NCBI GenBank assembly: GCA_025617745.1
Contig: CM046858.1
Coordinates: 30,332,534-30,396,533, forward strand
Direction: 5' to 3'
DNA: 64,000 nucleotides
Source of the DNA: Heliocidaris erythrogramma
Lineage: Eukaryota > Echinodermata > Echinoidea > Camarodonta > Echinometridae
The notes under the pieces were generated by a model. The model saw only the letters and a list, made by a program, of their open reading frames with translations. It was not told where the DNA came from and did no database searches. The number at the start of each line of letters is the position of its first letter. The first letter of the stretch is position 1. Shown in pieces: positions 22,290-31,919 of this stretch. Made by a program: the position numbers and the translations under genes.

Positions 22290-22570
22290 ATAAATTACAA
22301 TAAATTTGCATAATTAATGAATTTCAAAATTCTGTGTAGAGGTTTGACAGCCCCTACCCAGCCCTATCAGATAAAACAATCAGATTCAAAATACGGTGTG
22401 AAATAGAGAAGTAGCATTTTTCGTCGATTTTGAATAAATTTGCATAAATTTGCATAATTGATGAATTTCATGATTTTGTGTAGAAGATTGGAAGCCCCCA
22501 CTCAGCCCTATCAGATAAAACAATCAGAATAAAAATCGGCCAAGAAATGACGGAGAAGTAGCATTTTCTA
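22290..22570 (+). repeat. Direct duplication, ~143 bp
   Basis: Two adjacent units contain ttgcataattgatgaattt, a tttgtgtagaag phrase and cagccctatcagataaaaca. They end near cacggacggacggatgg, a form common in invertebrate MITEs. Confidence 0.65.
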
Positions 22571-23040
22571 ACTATTTGAGCACGGACGGACGGATGGTTT
22601 TTTTGTTGTTTTCTTTGTTTCCTTCCATCATATTTTCTTCCATCCTTCCTACCCTTCTATTCTCTCTTTATAGTTCATGTTTTTCTTTGCATTATCCTTC
22701 TATTGTTTTCTTTATTCCCTTGCTTGTCGTTTTTAGCCTGAAAACGGGAAAAATCATACTGAGATGGACTCTTTTTCAATTTGTCCCCTTGAAGACACCT
22801 TCCTGAAAAATGTTCGAAAATTTCTACAAACGCGACGCGACGTTACCCGACTGTTTAGCAAAAGCCGCTAGGAGGGGGCTGACGCCTTTTGCCCGAATAG
22901 CAACATTCAATTTGTAAAGATTTGCGAGCGAGCGAAGTGAGCGAGCAAATTTTTATGACTTCTCGAAGTGAAAATGTACAGAAGTTACATACAGTTACAC
23001 AATATACAGTTACACATACAGAAGTTACACAAATTTAATC

Positions 23041-23190
23041 CAAGAAGAGGGTCGCTATTCTTAATCCAAGAAGAGGGTCGCTATTCATAATCCAAGAAGA
23101 GGGTCGCTATTCATAATTAGAGAAGATGGTCGCTATTCATAATCGGAGAAGAGGGTCGCTATTCATAATCAAAAAAGAGGGTCGCTATTT
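23041..23190 (+). repeat. 26-bp minisatellite, 3' block (about 6 units)
   Basis: The unit is agaagagggtcgctattcat plus aatc and two variable bases. Six units of 26 bp follow each other with only substitutions. The last runs into tatttatttattta, the tail of the LINE to the right. The same repeat in the same orientation returns at 29172-29535. Confidence 0.85.
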
Positions 23191-23419
23191 ATTTATTTAT
23201 TACGTTTTATTTAAAAACAGGGTAGTCTTTTCAGAACTAAAGGCCTGCTTTAAAAAAGAGCCCTATGTACATACAAAGAACTGAGTGTAAACAATAGTAA
23301 TATGTTATAAGCAACATAATACAAATATTCAAAACACATAGGCAAACAAAAACAAAAACAAAACAAAGCAAAAAGAAACTTTTGTTATAACATGCTATAC
23401 CAGTGTATGTATTGATAAC

Positions 23420-23864
23420 GAGCGGATTTGTTGTTTAAAGCTTTGAAGTGAGGTAACGGTTTTAATTTGCACAGGCAATTTGTTATAGATTGAGGGAGCA
23501 GTGTAGGAAAAAGGATCGCTTTTTTGAATTCAGTGTTTGGTTTTGGGGTAAAAAGAGGGTTTAAAGTGGAATGACGAGTAACGTAATAGATGGGACGTTT
23601 ACACGCAAAGTGTTTTAAATAATAAGATCATTTAGAATTTTGAAAACAGCAATGCTACATTGGTAATGGATCCTGTTATCAACACTTTGCTAGTCAAGCT
23701 TACCTAGTAATGTATCTTTGGAGGTTGTATAATCAGTTTTGAGCACTAATCTAGCATATCTATTTTGGCTACGTTGTAATTTTAATAAATCTGTCTTTTT
23801 ACAGCTACCCCACACGACTGAACAATAGTCTATATGTGGAAGGATAAGAGAATAGTACAATTGT
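23420..23864 (-). pseudogene. LINE ORF2 C-terminal tail
   Basis: In a frame different from the RT ORF, the minus strand reads LYYSLILPHIDYCSVVWGSC, then a KLQRSQ-ARLVLKTDY segment. An in-frame stop follows before HYQC and a FSYTAPSIYNKLPVQIKT-like end. This is the conserved region that follows the RT domain in CR1/L2-type LINEs. A frameshift near 23865 separates it from the RT ORF. Confidence 0.75.
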
Positions 23865-25139
23865 TCAAGTATTCGCCGAGTTAAACAAGACTGGATACGT
23901 CTTATACATGCAATGGCTCGATTTATCTTCTTGATAATATGGGATATTATGTAAGGACCAACTTAAACTCTGATCCAGTATGACTCCTAGATATTTAAAA
24001 TCAGTGACAGTTACCAAATAATCATTTCCATGTCTTGTTTTCAAAATATAATTTTTAATTTTGCGCTTGGTGCCAAATATCATAGTTTTTGTTTTTTTAG
24101 CATTTATTTGCATCTTATTGACCTTAAACCATTTGTTTATCAAAACATATTCCCTTTGAAGGCACGTTTGGCAATCTGTAATACTATTTCCTTTACAGAA
24201 AATTGCTGTGTCATCAGCGTAGAGAGCAATTTTGGTTGATTCGTTAAACTTTAAATTGCATATATCATTAAGACATAAACAAAACAACAAGGGCCCCAGT
24301 ATTGAGTCCTGGGGCACCCCACTCTTGACAGTCAAAAAAGAACTTTGAACTCCTTGATATGATACACACTGTTGTCTGTTCTGAAGAAAACCATTCCAAT
24401 GTATGTGTTTTATACCATAGTATGGCAATTTAGATAAGAGGATACTGTGCGATATAACATCGAAAGCCTTCTTCAGGTCTAGAAAAATTGCCCCAGTTAT
24501 TTGACCAATATCAAGGTTATTCAACAAAAAGTCAGTTATTTCAATTAAGCATGTTGTGGTTGAGTGCTTCGGGTGAAAGCCTGATTGACGCTCAGATAAT
24601 AATTGATGTTCCTTGAGACGTTCATAGAGCTGTACGTGGACTGCTCTCTCGAGAATTTTCGAAACACATGACAACAACGAAATTGGTCTGTAATTGCCCA
24701 ATTCATTTGAATCACCGCTCTTTGGAATTGGAATTACTTTGGCCCTCTTAAAGTCATCAGGAAAACTTCCTGAGTTTAGAGATTTGTTAAAAATTGTTGT
24801 AAGTGGTTTGGCAATAAACGGGGCTGCGACTTTTCGCATCCCCGGGTGCAATTCATTCGGGTGCAATTCATCCAGACCTGTAGCCTTATTTACTGCAGTT
24901 TTCTCCAATTCATTTTGCACATACTTTGATTGAATTTCATTGAAAACAAAATCAGTAGTAGGTTTCAACGAAGTGTGTAAAGAATTAACATTTTCCTCGC
25001 TTCCGCTTCCGTGAATGCGCCGTTTGTGGCGCTCTACTTGTAAACAAATAATATTGACGATGATAAAACTATGTCGGGCGTGCGGGGAAAGAATGAAGTC
25101 ATTGCTCAAAATGTGACGTTGCACGCACCTCATTAGCAT
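23865..25139 (-). pseudogene. LINE reverse transcriptase domain
   Basis: The 424-codon ORF contains the RT fingers (NYRPISLLSCVSKILE, about residue 150), the first catalytic block (GAIFLDLKKAFD), the VKSGVPQDSILGPLLF block and the catalytic YADDT box. The Q-to-D change in PQDS is unusual, because the family has PQGS. Residues 1 to about 70 do not resemble a LINE: that DNA is the edge of a GC-rich insertion, so the ORF start is an artefact. The endonuclease-to-RT linker is missing, and the frame breaks before the C-terminal tail. Confidence 0.85.
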
Positions 25140-25358
25140 AAACGGCCACGGCCAGGCCCCGTTTGCTTTTACACTACCTCGGGTCGTGGCCGAGCCGCGG
25201 CTCAGCCCGGGCTCAGACTACCTCCTGAGCTGGTCCGAAAACTGGCCGCGGCCTGGCCTCGGGCCTGGCCCCTTTTGCTTTTACATCACCCAAAAGTCGC
25301 GGCCAGGCCGTGGCTGAGTCGCGGCCTGGCCGCGACTTTTGGGTGATGTAAAAGGGGT
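25140..25358. mobile_element. GC-rich hairpin MITE
   Basis: The stretch is much richer in G+C than its surroundings. At 25269-25358 it forms a strong hairpin: cccctttt and acatcacccaaaagtcgcgg pair with ccgcgacttttgggtgatgt and aaaagggg. A related ctttttacac-like end, gtttgcttttacactacc, is at 25160. It interrupts the LINE between its endonuclease and RT parts, and a large part of ORF2 is missing at this point. Confidence 0.65.
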
Positions 25359-25359
25359 C

Positions 25360-25713
25360 TTAGTCGCCGAGCATGATGACATTATCTGATAAAGATATCT
25401 GGTCTAATGTTGACTCCAGTTCATCGAAGAATGACAAGGTGTAATCAGGCTTACGATATACAACTCCGAGAAAAAATAGCTGTTGGTTTGGAATCTTGAT
25501 TTCCAACCACATTATTTCTAAATCTTTCTTTTCAAGATCATTCCTCCTAATATACGTCACATTATTACAAACATAGCACCCAACGCCTCCACCACGAATG
25601 TCTCTATCTTTTCTCTCGAATGAATAACCATCAATGTTTAACATATCGGATCCAAAAGAGTCGTCAATCCATGTCTCAGAAAGTGTAAGAAGGCTAAATG
25701 GATGTCTTTTCAA
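25360..25713 (-). pseudogene. LINE endonuclease (APE-type) fragment
   Basis: A 117-codon piece with LTLSETWIDDSF, RGGGVGCYV, the LGVVYRKP block and the end VIMLGD, where the family continues GDFN. These are conserved motifs II-V of apurinic-like endonucleases. The carboxyl half with the SDH motif is absent. Its 5' continuation lies beyond the TA-flanked MITE, at 25946-26020. Confidence 0.85.
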
Positions 25714-25715
25714 TA

Positions 25716-25941
25716 GAGTACCGAAGTGCTGACGTCATATTCGCTCGTCGTCCAGGATACTGGTTCCAAATAACAGAGCCCGCGCATGAGGTTCACCGCG
25801 AAGTCATTCGAGCAACGGGCTGGAGCAGGGCAATTTCAGTGTTTGGCGCTGGTGTGATCACCACGCCATTGTTTAGCACAAAATTGTTTAGAACCAGCGA
25901 CCTTGACAACTTGGCCGGTATGACGTCACACTTCGGTACTT
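25716..25941. mobile_element. TA-flanked MITE, copy 1 (226 bp)
   Basis: The ends gagtaccgaagtg and cacttcggtactt are inverted repeats, followed inward by tgacgtcata/tatgacgtca. TA borders each end (25714-25715 and 25942-25943). A second copy is at 45958-46181. A TA duplication fits Tc1/mariner-type mobilisation. It splits the LINE endonuclease frame. The ORF running through it is only an open frame. Confidence 0.85.
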
Positions 25942-25945
25942 TATA

Positions 25946-26300
25946 GAATACTGATTTCTTCTTTTTTATTCCTCAAGCATCTTACATTGAGATGAGAAAT
26001 TGACAAACATTTATTGTTTATAACATTTTTAAGTACATTGTTTTCAGATCATATCACATCATTATGTGGTAATTCATGATCGCCACTGGGTATTAATTCA
26101 GGTTCACTGTGCAAAAAAGATACATTTTGGGCATTGCCAGTTTTCAAAACGTTCCCTTTCGTTATCATATATCCTTCGATTCACCTGCACATGCAATGTG
26201 AAGACATTTACTGCTCACTGTGCACAACAAGGCTTTTTGGTTATATTTCACTGGTTTCTTGCAACATACACACGGGTAAAGTATGGGCATGAATAGCCAC
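25946..26300 (-). pseudogene. LINE ORF2 amino-terminal region with PHD-like finger
   Basis: On the minus strand, 26020-25946 reads CLSISHLNVRCLRNKKEEIS, the classic start of a LINE endonuclease, and it continues into 25713 once the MITE is discounted. Upstream (about 26290-26110) the cysteines of a PHD-like finger are visible: YPCVCCKKPV, ALLC, CLHIACAGE, then after a frameshift ENWQCPKC. PHD fingers in this position are known in CR1-like LINEs. Two stops and a frameshift disable it. Confidence 0.65.
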
Positions 26301-26928
26301 TAACACAACACAAAAAAAAAACAAGAAAAACAATACAATAGTTACATAATACCACTTCGAGCAAAGGGAAGGCTCAGCAATTATGAAACCGGTAAAAAGA
26401 GAATAATGTCAAGCGACATATACAAACGACCTTGAAATGATTATAGAAATTCCTCAAAAGAGGTTAAACAGCAGTTTTGTTATTTAAGATTACAAAATAG
26501 TCACAGGACAACTATAGAAAAGACACAAAATATCTGGCATAGCAAAAATGAGATAAAGCATGGCTGCACCAATAATTATATCATGATTTGATTTGAGAAG
26601 TGACAGTGTAATCATCGACTATTTGCATTGAATTGATTTTCAGGAGTACAATTTAGAAAAAGCAAAACAAGAAGTCAATATTAAATGATTAAAAAGAAAA
26701 TAAAATCATTTCGACATTTAAAGTTAATACAAGAGTCAGTGCGGGGGAACTATTTACTCAACCATTGTATTCGTAGACGTTCAGAGATCGTAATCCCGTT
26801 CTTCGTTGTTGATATCAATTAACATGTCAATAGGAGACAACTCAGACGGTACAAGAAATCTTCACCGTTCATTCGAGATTATACGTCAGGTTAAGTTGAA
26901 TGAACTAATGAAGGACTCTCTCACCCCC
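26301..26928. other. LINE spacer between ORF1 and ORF2, decayed
   Basis: The stretch is AT-rich, with no clean coding. A ~35-bp word (gtaatcccgttc, then atatcaattaac) at about 26790-26826 recurs at 28467-28500. The two sides of the inserted element therefore share sequence. Confidence 0.4.
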
Positions 26929-27104
26929 TGTTCAGACGCTATTCAGTTTATACCGAAACTCGATAAAGAAACGACGTATAAAGAATCATTGTATAGCTAA
27001 CGGGTCGTTCAGACGCATATTGCGACCGTCGTGAAAAAGGTGGTATAGATGCGCAGTTTCCCACTGCGCGTGTTGTTATGATCACGAGGTATCCGCTAGC
27101 CCCC

Positions 27105-28139
27105 TAGCCTCTTGTCGAGGCCCTGGCGCTGTTGAAATCCTTGGCGATATGGAGGCAAAATTTCTGGCGAGCGAAATGAGCCAGAAAGACCGAGGCGCTT
27201 GCGCCGAGGGCCTCTTGACACCTGATCTGAATTTCTTTTGTATTTCATTGTTTTGACGAATATTCCGACCAAAGTTTGGTCGGTGAAAATCATCCAATAA
27301 GCGCGAGCTACCATGACGTAATGTTAAATATTCATGACTGGACTGCACGCTAGCTTACATATTAATTAATCGCAGCCCAAAATGGCGTTCAACGTTTCTT
27401 CCACGACGAGTGATGAGGATATTTGTAGGAGCTTAGAATATGCCGCTAGAATGTTGAAGATTGACAGATTCAAAGATTTGCAAGTTGATGCAATCAAATC
27501 TGCACTTAAAGGACAAGATGTTTTTGTGACTCTGCCTACTGGCTATGGAAAAAGTGTTATTTTTCACGCGCTACCGCTCTGTGCTGATTACCTCCATGGG
27601 CCAGGGATGGAGAGTGAGACTGCTGCTAGCGAGCAAGGGCCAGACGGATCCCCCGGGGCCTTGCCGGGCAGTGAAGTTGCTGGTAACTCCTTGGTTACAT
27701 CAGAATTGATGGAGATGCATCTATTGTTGAACGGTGACTTTTATTACCCATTCTTCATTATTTGTAAATATATGATGAGTTCTGAGAAATATGTACATTT
27801 ATCTTATTTCAAATTACCATGGTTTGTAAGCTAGAGATCGAATTCTTCATAATGTGCTTGTCTGTGAATGTATTTTGAGCAAGAGATTTACGTAATGCCC
27901 CCCAAAAATAATAGACTAGTCCAGAACTGAAGTAAGAAATCCTTGAGATTTCATTGGCCAATTTGCTTGGCGATCGTCGTGGTTATCTAACTATTCACGT
28001 TTTACATGCATAATTCAGTAGAAAATCGTGCCTCATGAATATATAATTCAGGTCGGGTGTCAAGAGGCCCTCGGCGCAAGCGCCTCGGCCTCCATATCGC
28101 CAAGGATTTCAACAGCGCCAGGGCCTCGACAAGAGGCTA
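27105..28139. mobile_element. Mutator-like element carrying a helicase exon, with 9-bp TSD
   Basis: A perfect 9-bp direct repeat, ctagccccc, borders it (27096-27104 and 28140-28148). The ends tagcctcttgtcgaggccct and its complement start ~105-bp inverted repeats. The left one has an extra ~34 bp (near 27157-27190). The 1,035-bp unit contains a putative promoter region and the first coding exon of a RecQ-like helicase. A 9-bp duplication with long TIRs fits the Mutator superfamily, so this is a Pack-MULE-like gene-capture structure or a remnant of an autonomous element. Confidence 0.8.
27382..27834 (+). CDS. RecQ-type helicase amino-terminal exon (partial)
   Basis: The ORF starts at an ATG in a strong context (aaaATGg). 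It reads through DLQVDAIKSALKGQDVFVTL and the Walker A segment LPTGYGKSVIFHALPLC, diagnostic of RecQ-family superfamily 2 helicases. Similarity stops near residue 70. A possible splice donor (ctggtaac) is near 27680; the downstream codons look non-coding. The Walker B box, motifs III-VI and RQC/HRDC domains are absent from the window. The upstream 140 bp holds a tgacgtaa CRE-like word. As it stands it cannot encode an active helicase. Confidence 0.6.
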   Translation: MAFNVSSTTSDEDICRSLEYAARMLKIDRFKDLQVDAIKSALKGQDVFVTLPTGYGKSVIFHALPLCADYLHGPGMESETAASEQGPDGSPGALPGSEVAGNSLVTSELMEMHLLLNGDFYYPFFIICKYMMSSEKYVHLSYFKLPWFVS

Positions 28140-28525
28140 CTAGCCCCCCTGCCTGGATGTCCTCTTCCACCTTTCACGCGCGCTCGCTCCCGTTAAGCCC
28201 CGCCCAGTTATACCGTTCTATGGTCGCCATACGTTCAGACGGACACGGAACAGTGATTCTTTATCGAGTTCTAGTTCGAAACGATGCTCTGACCCTCGTT
28301 TTGCTATACGTCGTTTCGCTATAAGTCGTTTCGTTAGTCAGCGTTCAGACGCAAAATTTCATCGTATAGCTATACCGTTCTAGTATAGCTATACCGTTTT
28401 GGTATAGATTTTTAGCGTCTGAACACCCTGTCAATCGTGTCATGCATTGTATGTTGAAAAGCTTGTAATCCCGTTCCCTGCTATTAGTATCAATTAACGT
28501 TGCTACTGGACGGATTTCAAGCGTA

Positions 28526-29049
28526 TTATGACCGGATTCCATCGATATTGGGTGGCTTTAGCTTTGCGATGTCAGCGTGCGTTGTCATGGTGACACGGCG
28601 ACCATCGCTTGTCAGTACTCGTATTCGGCCATCTTGCGTCCATATGCTCTTCACCTTCTCCTTGTGCTTAGATTTAATATCCCAGAACAGATCACCGCGC
28701 TTCTTGGTTAGGCTCTCTTGTATATACACCTGGGGTCCTTCTTGATCTCTCAGAATCCTTCTCGCCTGATAGATGGCGTTGCGAGAGGTATAGTTCATGA
28801 ATCGAACAATGATCCCTCTCGTTTTCGCTTTCTTAGGAGCCAATCTGTGAGATATCTATCTATATCATTTTTCTCGATCTGAACTTTCAATCTCTCTTTG
28901 CACACTTGAATAATAAGAACATCAGTGTTCTCACCTTCCTTTTCAGACATTCCATGAAACACGAGGCAGTTTCTTCTTGAATACTGTTCTGCATCCTCTT
29001 GCTTCTCCTTCAACTCGTTGATTTCCTTCTGTAGTTTCTCTGTCTTCAT
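28526..29049 (-). pseudogene. LINE ORF1 (RNA-binding protein), frameshifted
   Basis: Two overlapping minus frames form one protein. The first has a short coiled coil (KLQKEINELKEKQEDAEQYS) and the RRNCLVFHGMSE start of an RRM-like fold. The second, joined by a frameshift near 28830, has the APKKAKTRGIIVRFMNY strand, VYIQESLTKKRGDLFWDI and the terminal WTQDGRIRVLTSDGRR. This is the coiled-coil, RRM and carboxyl-domain order of LINE ORF1 chaperones in CR1/L2-like elements. The protein would coat the LINE RNA in the cytoplasm. Confidence 0.8.
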
Positions 29050-29171
29050 GTCTCTCTCTACCTATTCGAAAGCAAAGCTTTCTTTAATGTTTTCTGCTAC
29101 ACGTTGTGTGATAACTGATGTTAATTCCTCGATCAGAGTCGTTTAAACTTTAGATACTACTGTATCTAATA

Positions 29172-29535
29172 GAGAAGAGGGTCGCTATTCATAATCGGAG
29201 AAGAGGGTTGCTATTCATAATCGGAGAAGAAGGTCACTATTCATAATCGGCGAAGAGGGTCGCTATTCATAATCAAAGAAGAAGGTCGCTATTCATAATC
29301 GGAGAAGAGGGTCACTATTCATAATCAGAGAAGAGGGTTGCTATTCATAATCAAAGAAGAGGGTCGCTATTCATAATCGAAGAAGAGGGTCGCTATTCAT
29401 AATCAAAGAAGAAGGTCGCTATTCATAATCGGAGAAGAGGGTTGTTATTCATAATCGAAGAAGAGGGTCGCTATTCATAATCGGAGAAGAGGGTCGCTAT
29501 TCATAATCGGAGAAAAGGGTCGCTATTCATAATCA
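29172..29535 (+). repeat. 26-bp minisatellite, 5' block (14 units)
   Basis: Fourteen consecutive units of exactly 26 bp (364 bp), type gagaagagggtcgctattca plus taatcg, with point differences but no length change. The orientation matches the block at 23041-23190. There are no unique spacers, so this is a minisatellite and not a CRISPR array. Confidence 0.95.
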
Positions 29536-30045
29536 GAGCAGAGCTATTCTGCGCACTCAAGCGTAGAATATTGATAGATGTTTTGGTGTCATTTGATAGA
29601 AGAGATCCTCAGCTGTCCACAGGTATGAAAATATCCTTAAAATATTGTGAAACATTTATATGGGGAGACTTTTTCGAACTGTAAACTTTTTTGCTGGGAC
29701 GCACTGTACATAGTTCCAAAGGTTAAATCATATTTGTACATTGTGAAGAAAATTATTACATGTAACATAAAAACTCTTAGATGCACATTGATTTCAAAAA
29801 CTGCAATGCACGTAAACAAAAAGATTTAAAATTAAAATAGACTAGCCATCTTACCCGTATCGCGATTTTTGAAATGGAGCGTTTAGTGCATAAACGTGTT
29901 TAAGATGTGGGATTTTTAGGCAGGAAAAACAGGATATAGTACAATTTTTTGGACTTTTTGTTGCTATGATGTACAGCACTGTGTACAGCACTGTTGATTT
30001 CCTATGCGCGCGGAGAAGTTTATAATCGATTATGTTCATGATCGA
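29536..30045. other. Gene-free stretch
   Basis: It includes the ~65-bp repeat shared with 19085-19150 (29577-29640). No gene is seen; the overlapping 60-codon ORFs on the two strands are chance. Confidence 0.5.
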
Positions 30046-30049
30046 CTGT

Positions 30050-30265
30050 ATGTGTTATGAAACAGTGTTTATTTTTACCTTTGACCCCAGTGATGACCCC
30101 AGTGACGTTTTAAAAAAAAAACCAACCCCTCAAGGGCAATTCTGGGGTCCCCCTACATACACCATCCGAGTTTGGTGAAGATCTGTCGAAGGATCTAGGA
30201 GGAGTAGGGGAACAAACAGACAGACAGACGAACAGACAGACAGACAGACGAACAGACAAACGGTT
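30050..30265 (+). repeat. Dispersed repeat ending in a cagacaga microsatellite
   Basis: It has the phrases tgaccccagtga, caattctggggtccccc, gagtttggtgaagatctgtc and then (cagacaga)n mixed with cgaa. This form recurs across marine invertebrate genomes. It is non-coding. Confidence 0.5.
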
Positions 30266-31700
30266 CTCGAATTATAGTATGATACAGGCTACATACATAG
30301 CGGAAGGCCGAGAAGCATAAATATGAAAGTATATAATATTACCAAGTTGCGTTAATACGTATAAATTGTAAATCACAGTGTACCACCATGCTGCAGATAG
30401 AAAAGTGGGTTAAATAATTTTAAAAAGGGAATCAAAGCATAGTAAATGTTGTGGTGTGCCAATCCCAGTTATAAGGCTGTATATACAAAGTGAATATGTT
30501 TGCAGAATGATAAATTATGGCATATAACGATTCAAGTGCTTTTAAACATATAATTATAAGTATAATTAAGTTCTCTGTACATAATTATCTGAATTTAGGG
30601 TGATATTTAGCCCCCCAAAATGAAGAAAAGTCCAAAATGGACTTAAATCCCTTCAAAGGAAGGAGGAGCAAAAGATAAAATCATACAGAAAGAAGAACTC
30701 GCTAAACATCAGAGAAAGAACAAAGCATGAGATTGAAGTGAATTACTTTGTAAAAGTGCCCCTTCCCCTTTTGATCTCTGATAAGCTCCCTGTTCATTTT
30801 TTCACGTGCCCATTTTCAGTCGACAAGTTCCCAATTTCCTTTGAAATAAGACAGTGTCCATTTTCCATTATCATAAGTGCCTATTATAATCTCTTGTAAG
30901 TGCCCTGTTTTCTTGGCGCCCCTCCCCCATTTTGGAAGGCACTCAGTCACTCCTGAAGATAAGACTAGACTACAAGCAAAGCACGTCAGCCTCCCCCAGA
31001 AAATAAATAAATATAAATGTCTGACATGTTAATGTCAGAGTCGTTACTCAATATTAGTAGGCGAGGGAGGGGAGCTCGGAGGGGGCAATTCATTATGTAA
31101 TGATGTATTTCTTCTGTAATGTCTATATTGATTCATGAAAATTCACGTCAAGCTTACTCCTCTTTTTTGGTCGTTCACTTCATTGTAGTTTTTAAAATTT
31201 GGTTCAGCTATTAAAGTCGGCCTAGCCTAATGTAACATTTATCATTCGTGTGTGAACCTGCATACAAGGTATCAGGCCTGTAACTGGGATTTTCAGGGGT
31301 TCAAACTAAAAAAATAGGGGACCTTTTTTAGGGAGTGACGCAACGAAGGAGGCTAGGGTCTGAGAGGGGTATATTTTTAAACGAAGAAAAAACACAATTT
31401 TTCACCTTTAATAGTTTGGTTTGACATGTGTATCGACCATTAAGAAAAGCTAACGTGGCCCGGCACCGTATCGAATACATGGAACAGTATCTCGCTCAGC
31501 CACATACACAGGAATGATTTCCCCCTTTTTTTGAGTGGGGGTGCTTTGGGCAGAAAACAAATATTCAGTGGCGACCCACCGGCGAACATTATATTCTCCT
31601 CCTACATCGGGAAAAACAACGATGTTGCCCCTACCCCCCCCCCCCCCCCTAATATAATTTGGGGAGGGGTTGAAGTTTCGGCCCGAATTTTAAGTTTCCC
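30266..31700. other. Gene-free stretch
   Basis: No gene or element end is identified in this ~1.4 kb. A C15-type run lies near 31627 with aatataatttgggg beyond it. The small ORFs crossing the C run are artefacts of composition. Confidence 0.5.
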
Positions 31701-31710
31701 TTTTCTATGG

Positions 31711-31918
31711 GCTTGTCTCGAATGGGTGGGTTGCGGGAGCGGGATGGGAGCGGGAACGGGCACACCCTTTCGAGACAAGCCCCCCCCCCCCCGGTTATCT
31801 CGAATGGACGCGTTCCCATTTTGCACAAATAATGATTTCCTTGTCAAAAGCTTTTTTTAGATACTGTTTTATTATATTTTCTATATCTTAGACAAAAGAA
31901 AAACGAAAAAACTAGCAA
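31711..31918 (+). mobile_element. Internally deleted relative of the 16.8-kb palindrome
   Basis: The first ~105 bp (gggcttgtctcgaatgggtg up to gacgcgttccca) match the left end of the 16803 element. The sequence then jumps to ttttgcacaaataatgattt and on to gcaagagta, which matches the inner part of the right arm near 18668-18775. The terminal ~200 bp of the right arm are missing, and no target duplication is found. Confidence 0.75.
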
Positions 31919-31919
31919 G

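Larger units (their letters stand above)
20243..22866. mobile_element. TIR element, 2.6 kb, with 8-bp TSD
   Basis: A perfect 8-bp direct repeat, gctaggag, borders the element at 20235-20242 and 22867-22874. The terminal inverted repeats are about 265 bp (20243-20508 and 22604-22866) and differ at only a handful of positions, starting ggcttttgctaaacagtcgg. That suggests recent activity. Inside are an ~800-bp polypurine tract, a nested TTAA element and a ~143-bp direct duplication. No transposase is encoded. An 8-bp duplication is compatible with hAT, P or Merlin types; long TIRs are unusual for the first. Confidence 0.85.
26929..28425. mobile_element. Outer TIR element with tgttcagacgct ends
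   Basis: The ends tgttcagacgct (26929-26940) and agcgtctgaaca (28414-28425) are inverted. Further inward, cgttcagacgc recurs at 27005 and 28343, ctcgataaagaa/ttctttatcgag is mirrored (26962 and 28256), and a gtatagctatacc word is repeated near 28366-28400. Without the nested 1-kb Mutator-like insertion, it would be about 450 bp long. No target duplication is resolved. Confidence 0.6.
23191..29165 (-). mobile_element. CR1-like LINE, broken, inserted in a minisatellite
   Basis: Read on the minus strand from about 29,160 it holds an ORF1 (28526-29049), an ORF2 start with a PHD-like finger (~26300-26110), endonuclease parts (26020-25946 and 25713-25360), an RT domain (about 24960-23865), a C-terminal tail (23864-~23420) and a 3' tail of taaataaataaata. 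The same 26-bp minisatellite flanks both ends in the same register, so the LINE appears to have inserted into one array. At least three DNA elements (25140-25358, 25716-25941, 26929-28425) later inserted into it. Confidence 0.75.

Noticed and set aside
25698..25946. 82-codon ORF (and its relative at 45968-46264) as a protein family
   Set aside because: Both follow the body of the same MITE, so their similarity is that of the DNA element; the frame starts in different flanks.
27382..27834. Functional host RecQ helicase gene
   Set aside because: Only the Walker A region is present, bounded by a 1-kb transposable element with TSD; no other helicase motifs are in the window.
29172..29535. Possible CRISPR array
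   Set aside because: The repeats abut with no unique spacers, and the context is a LINE in animal DNA; it is a minisatellite.
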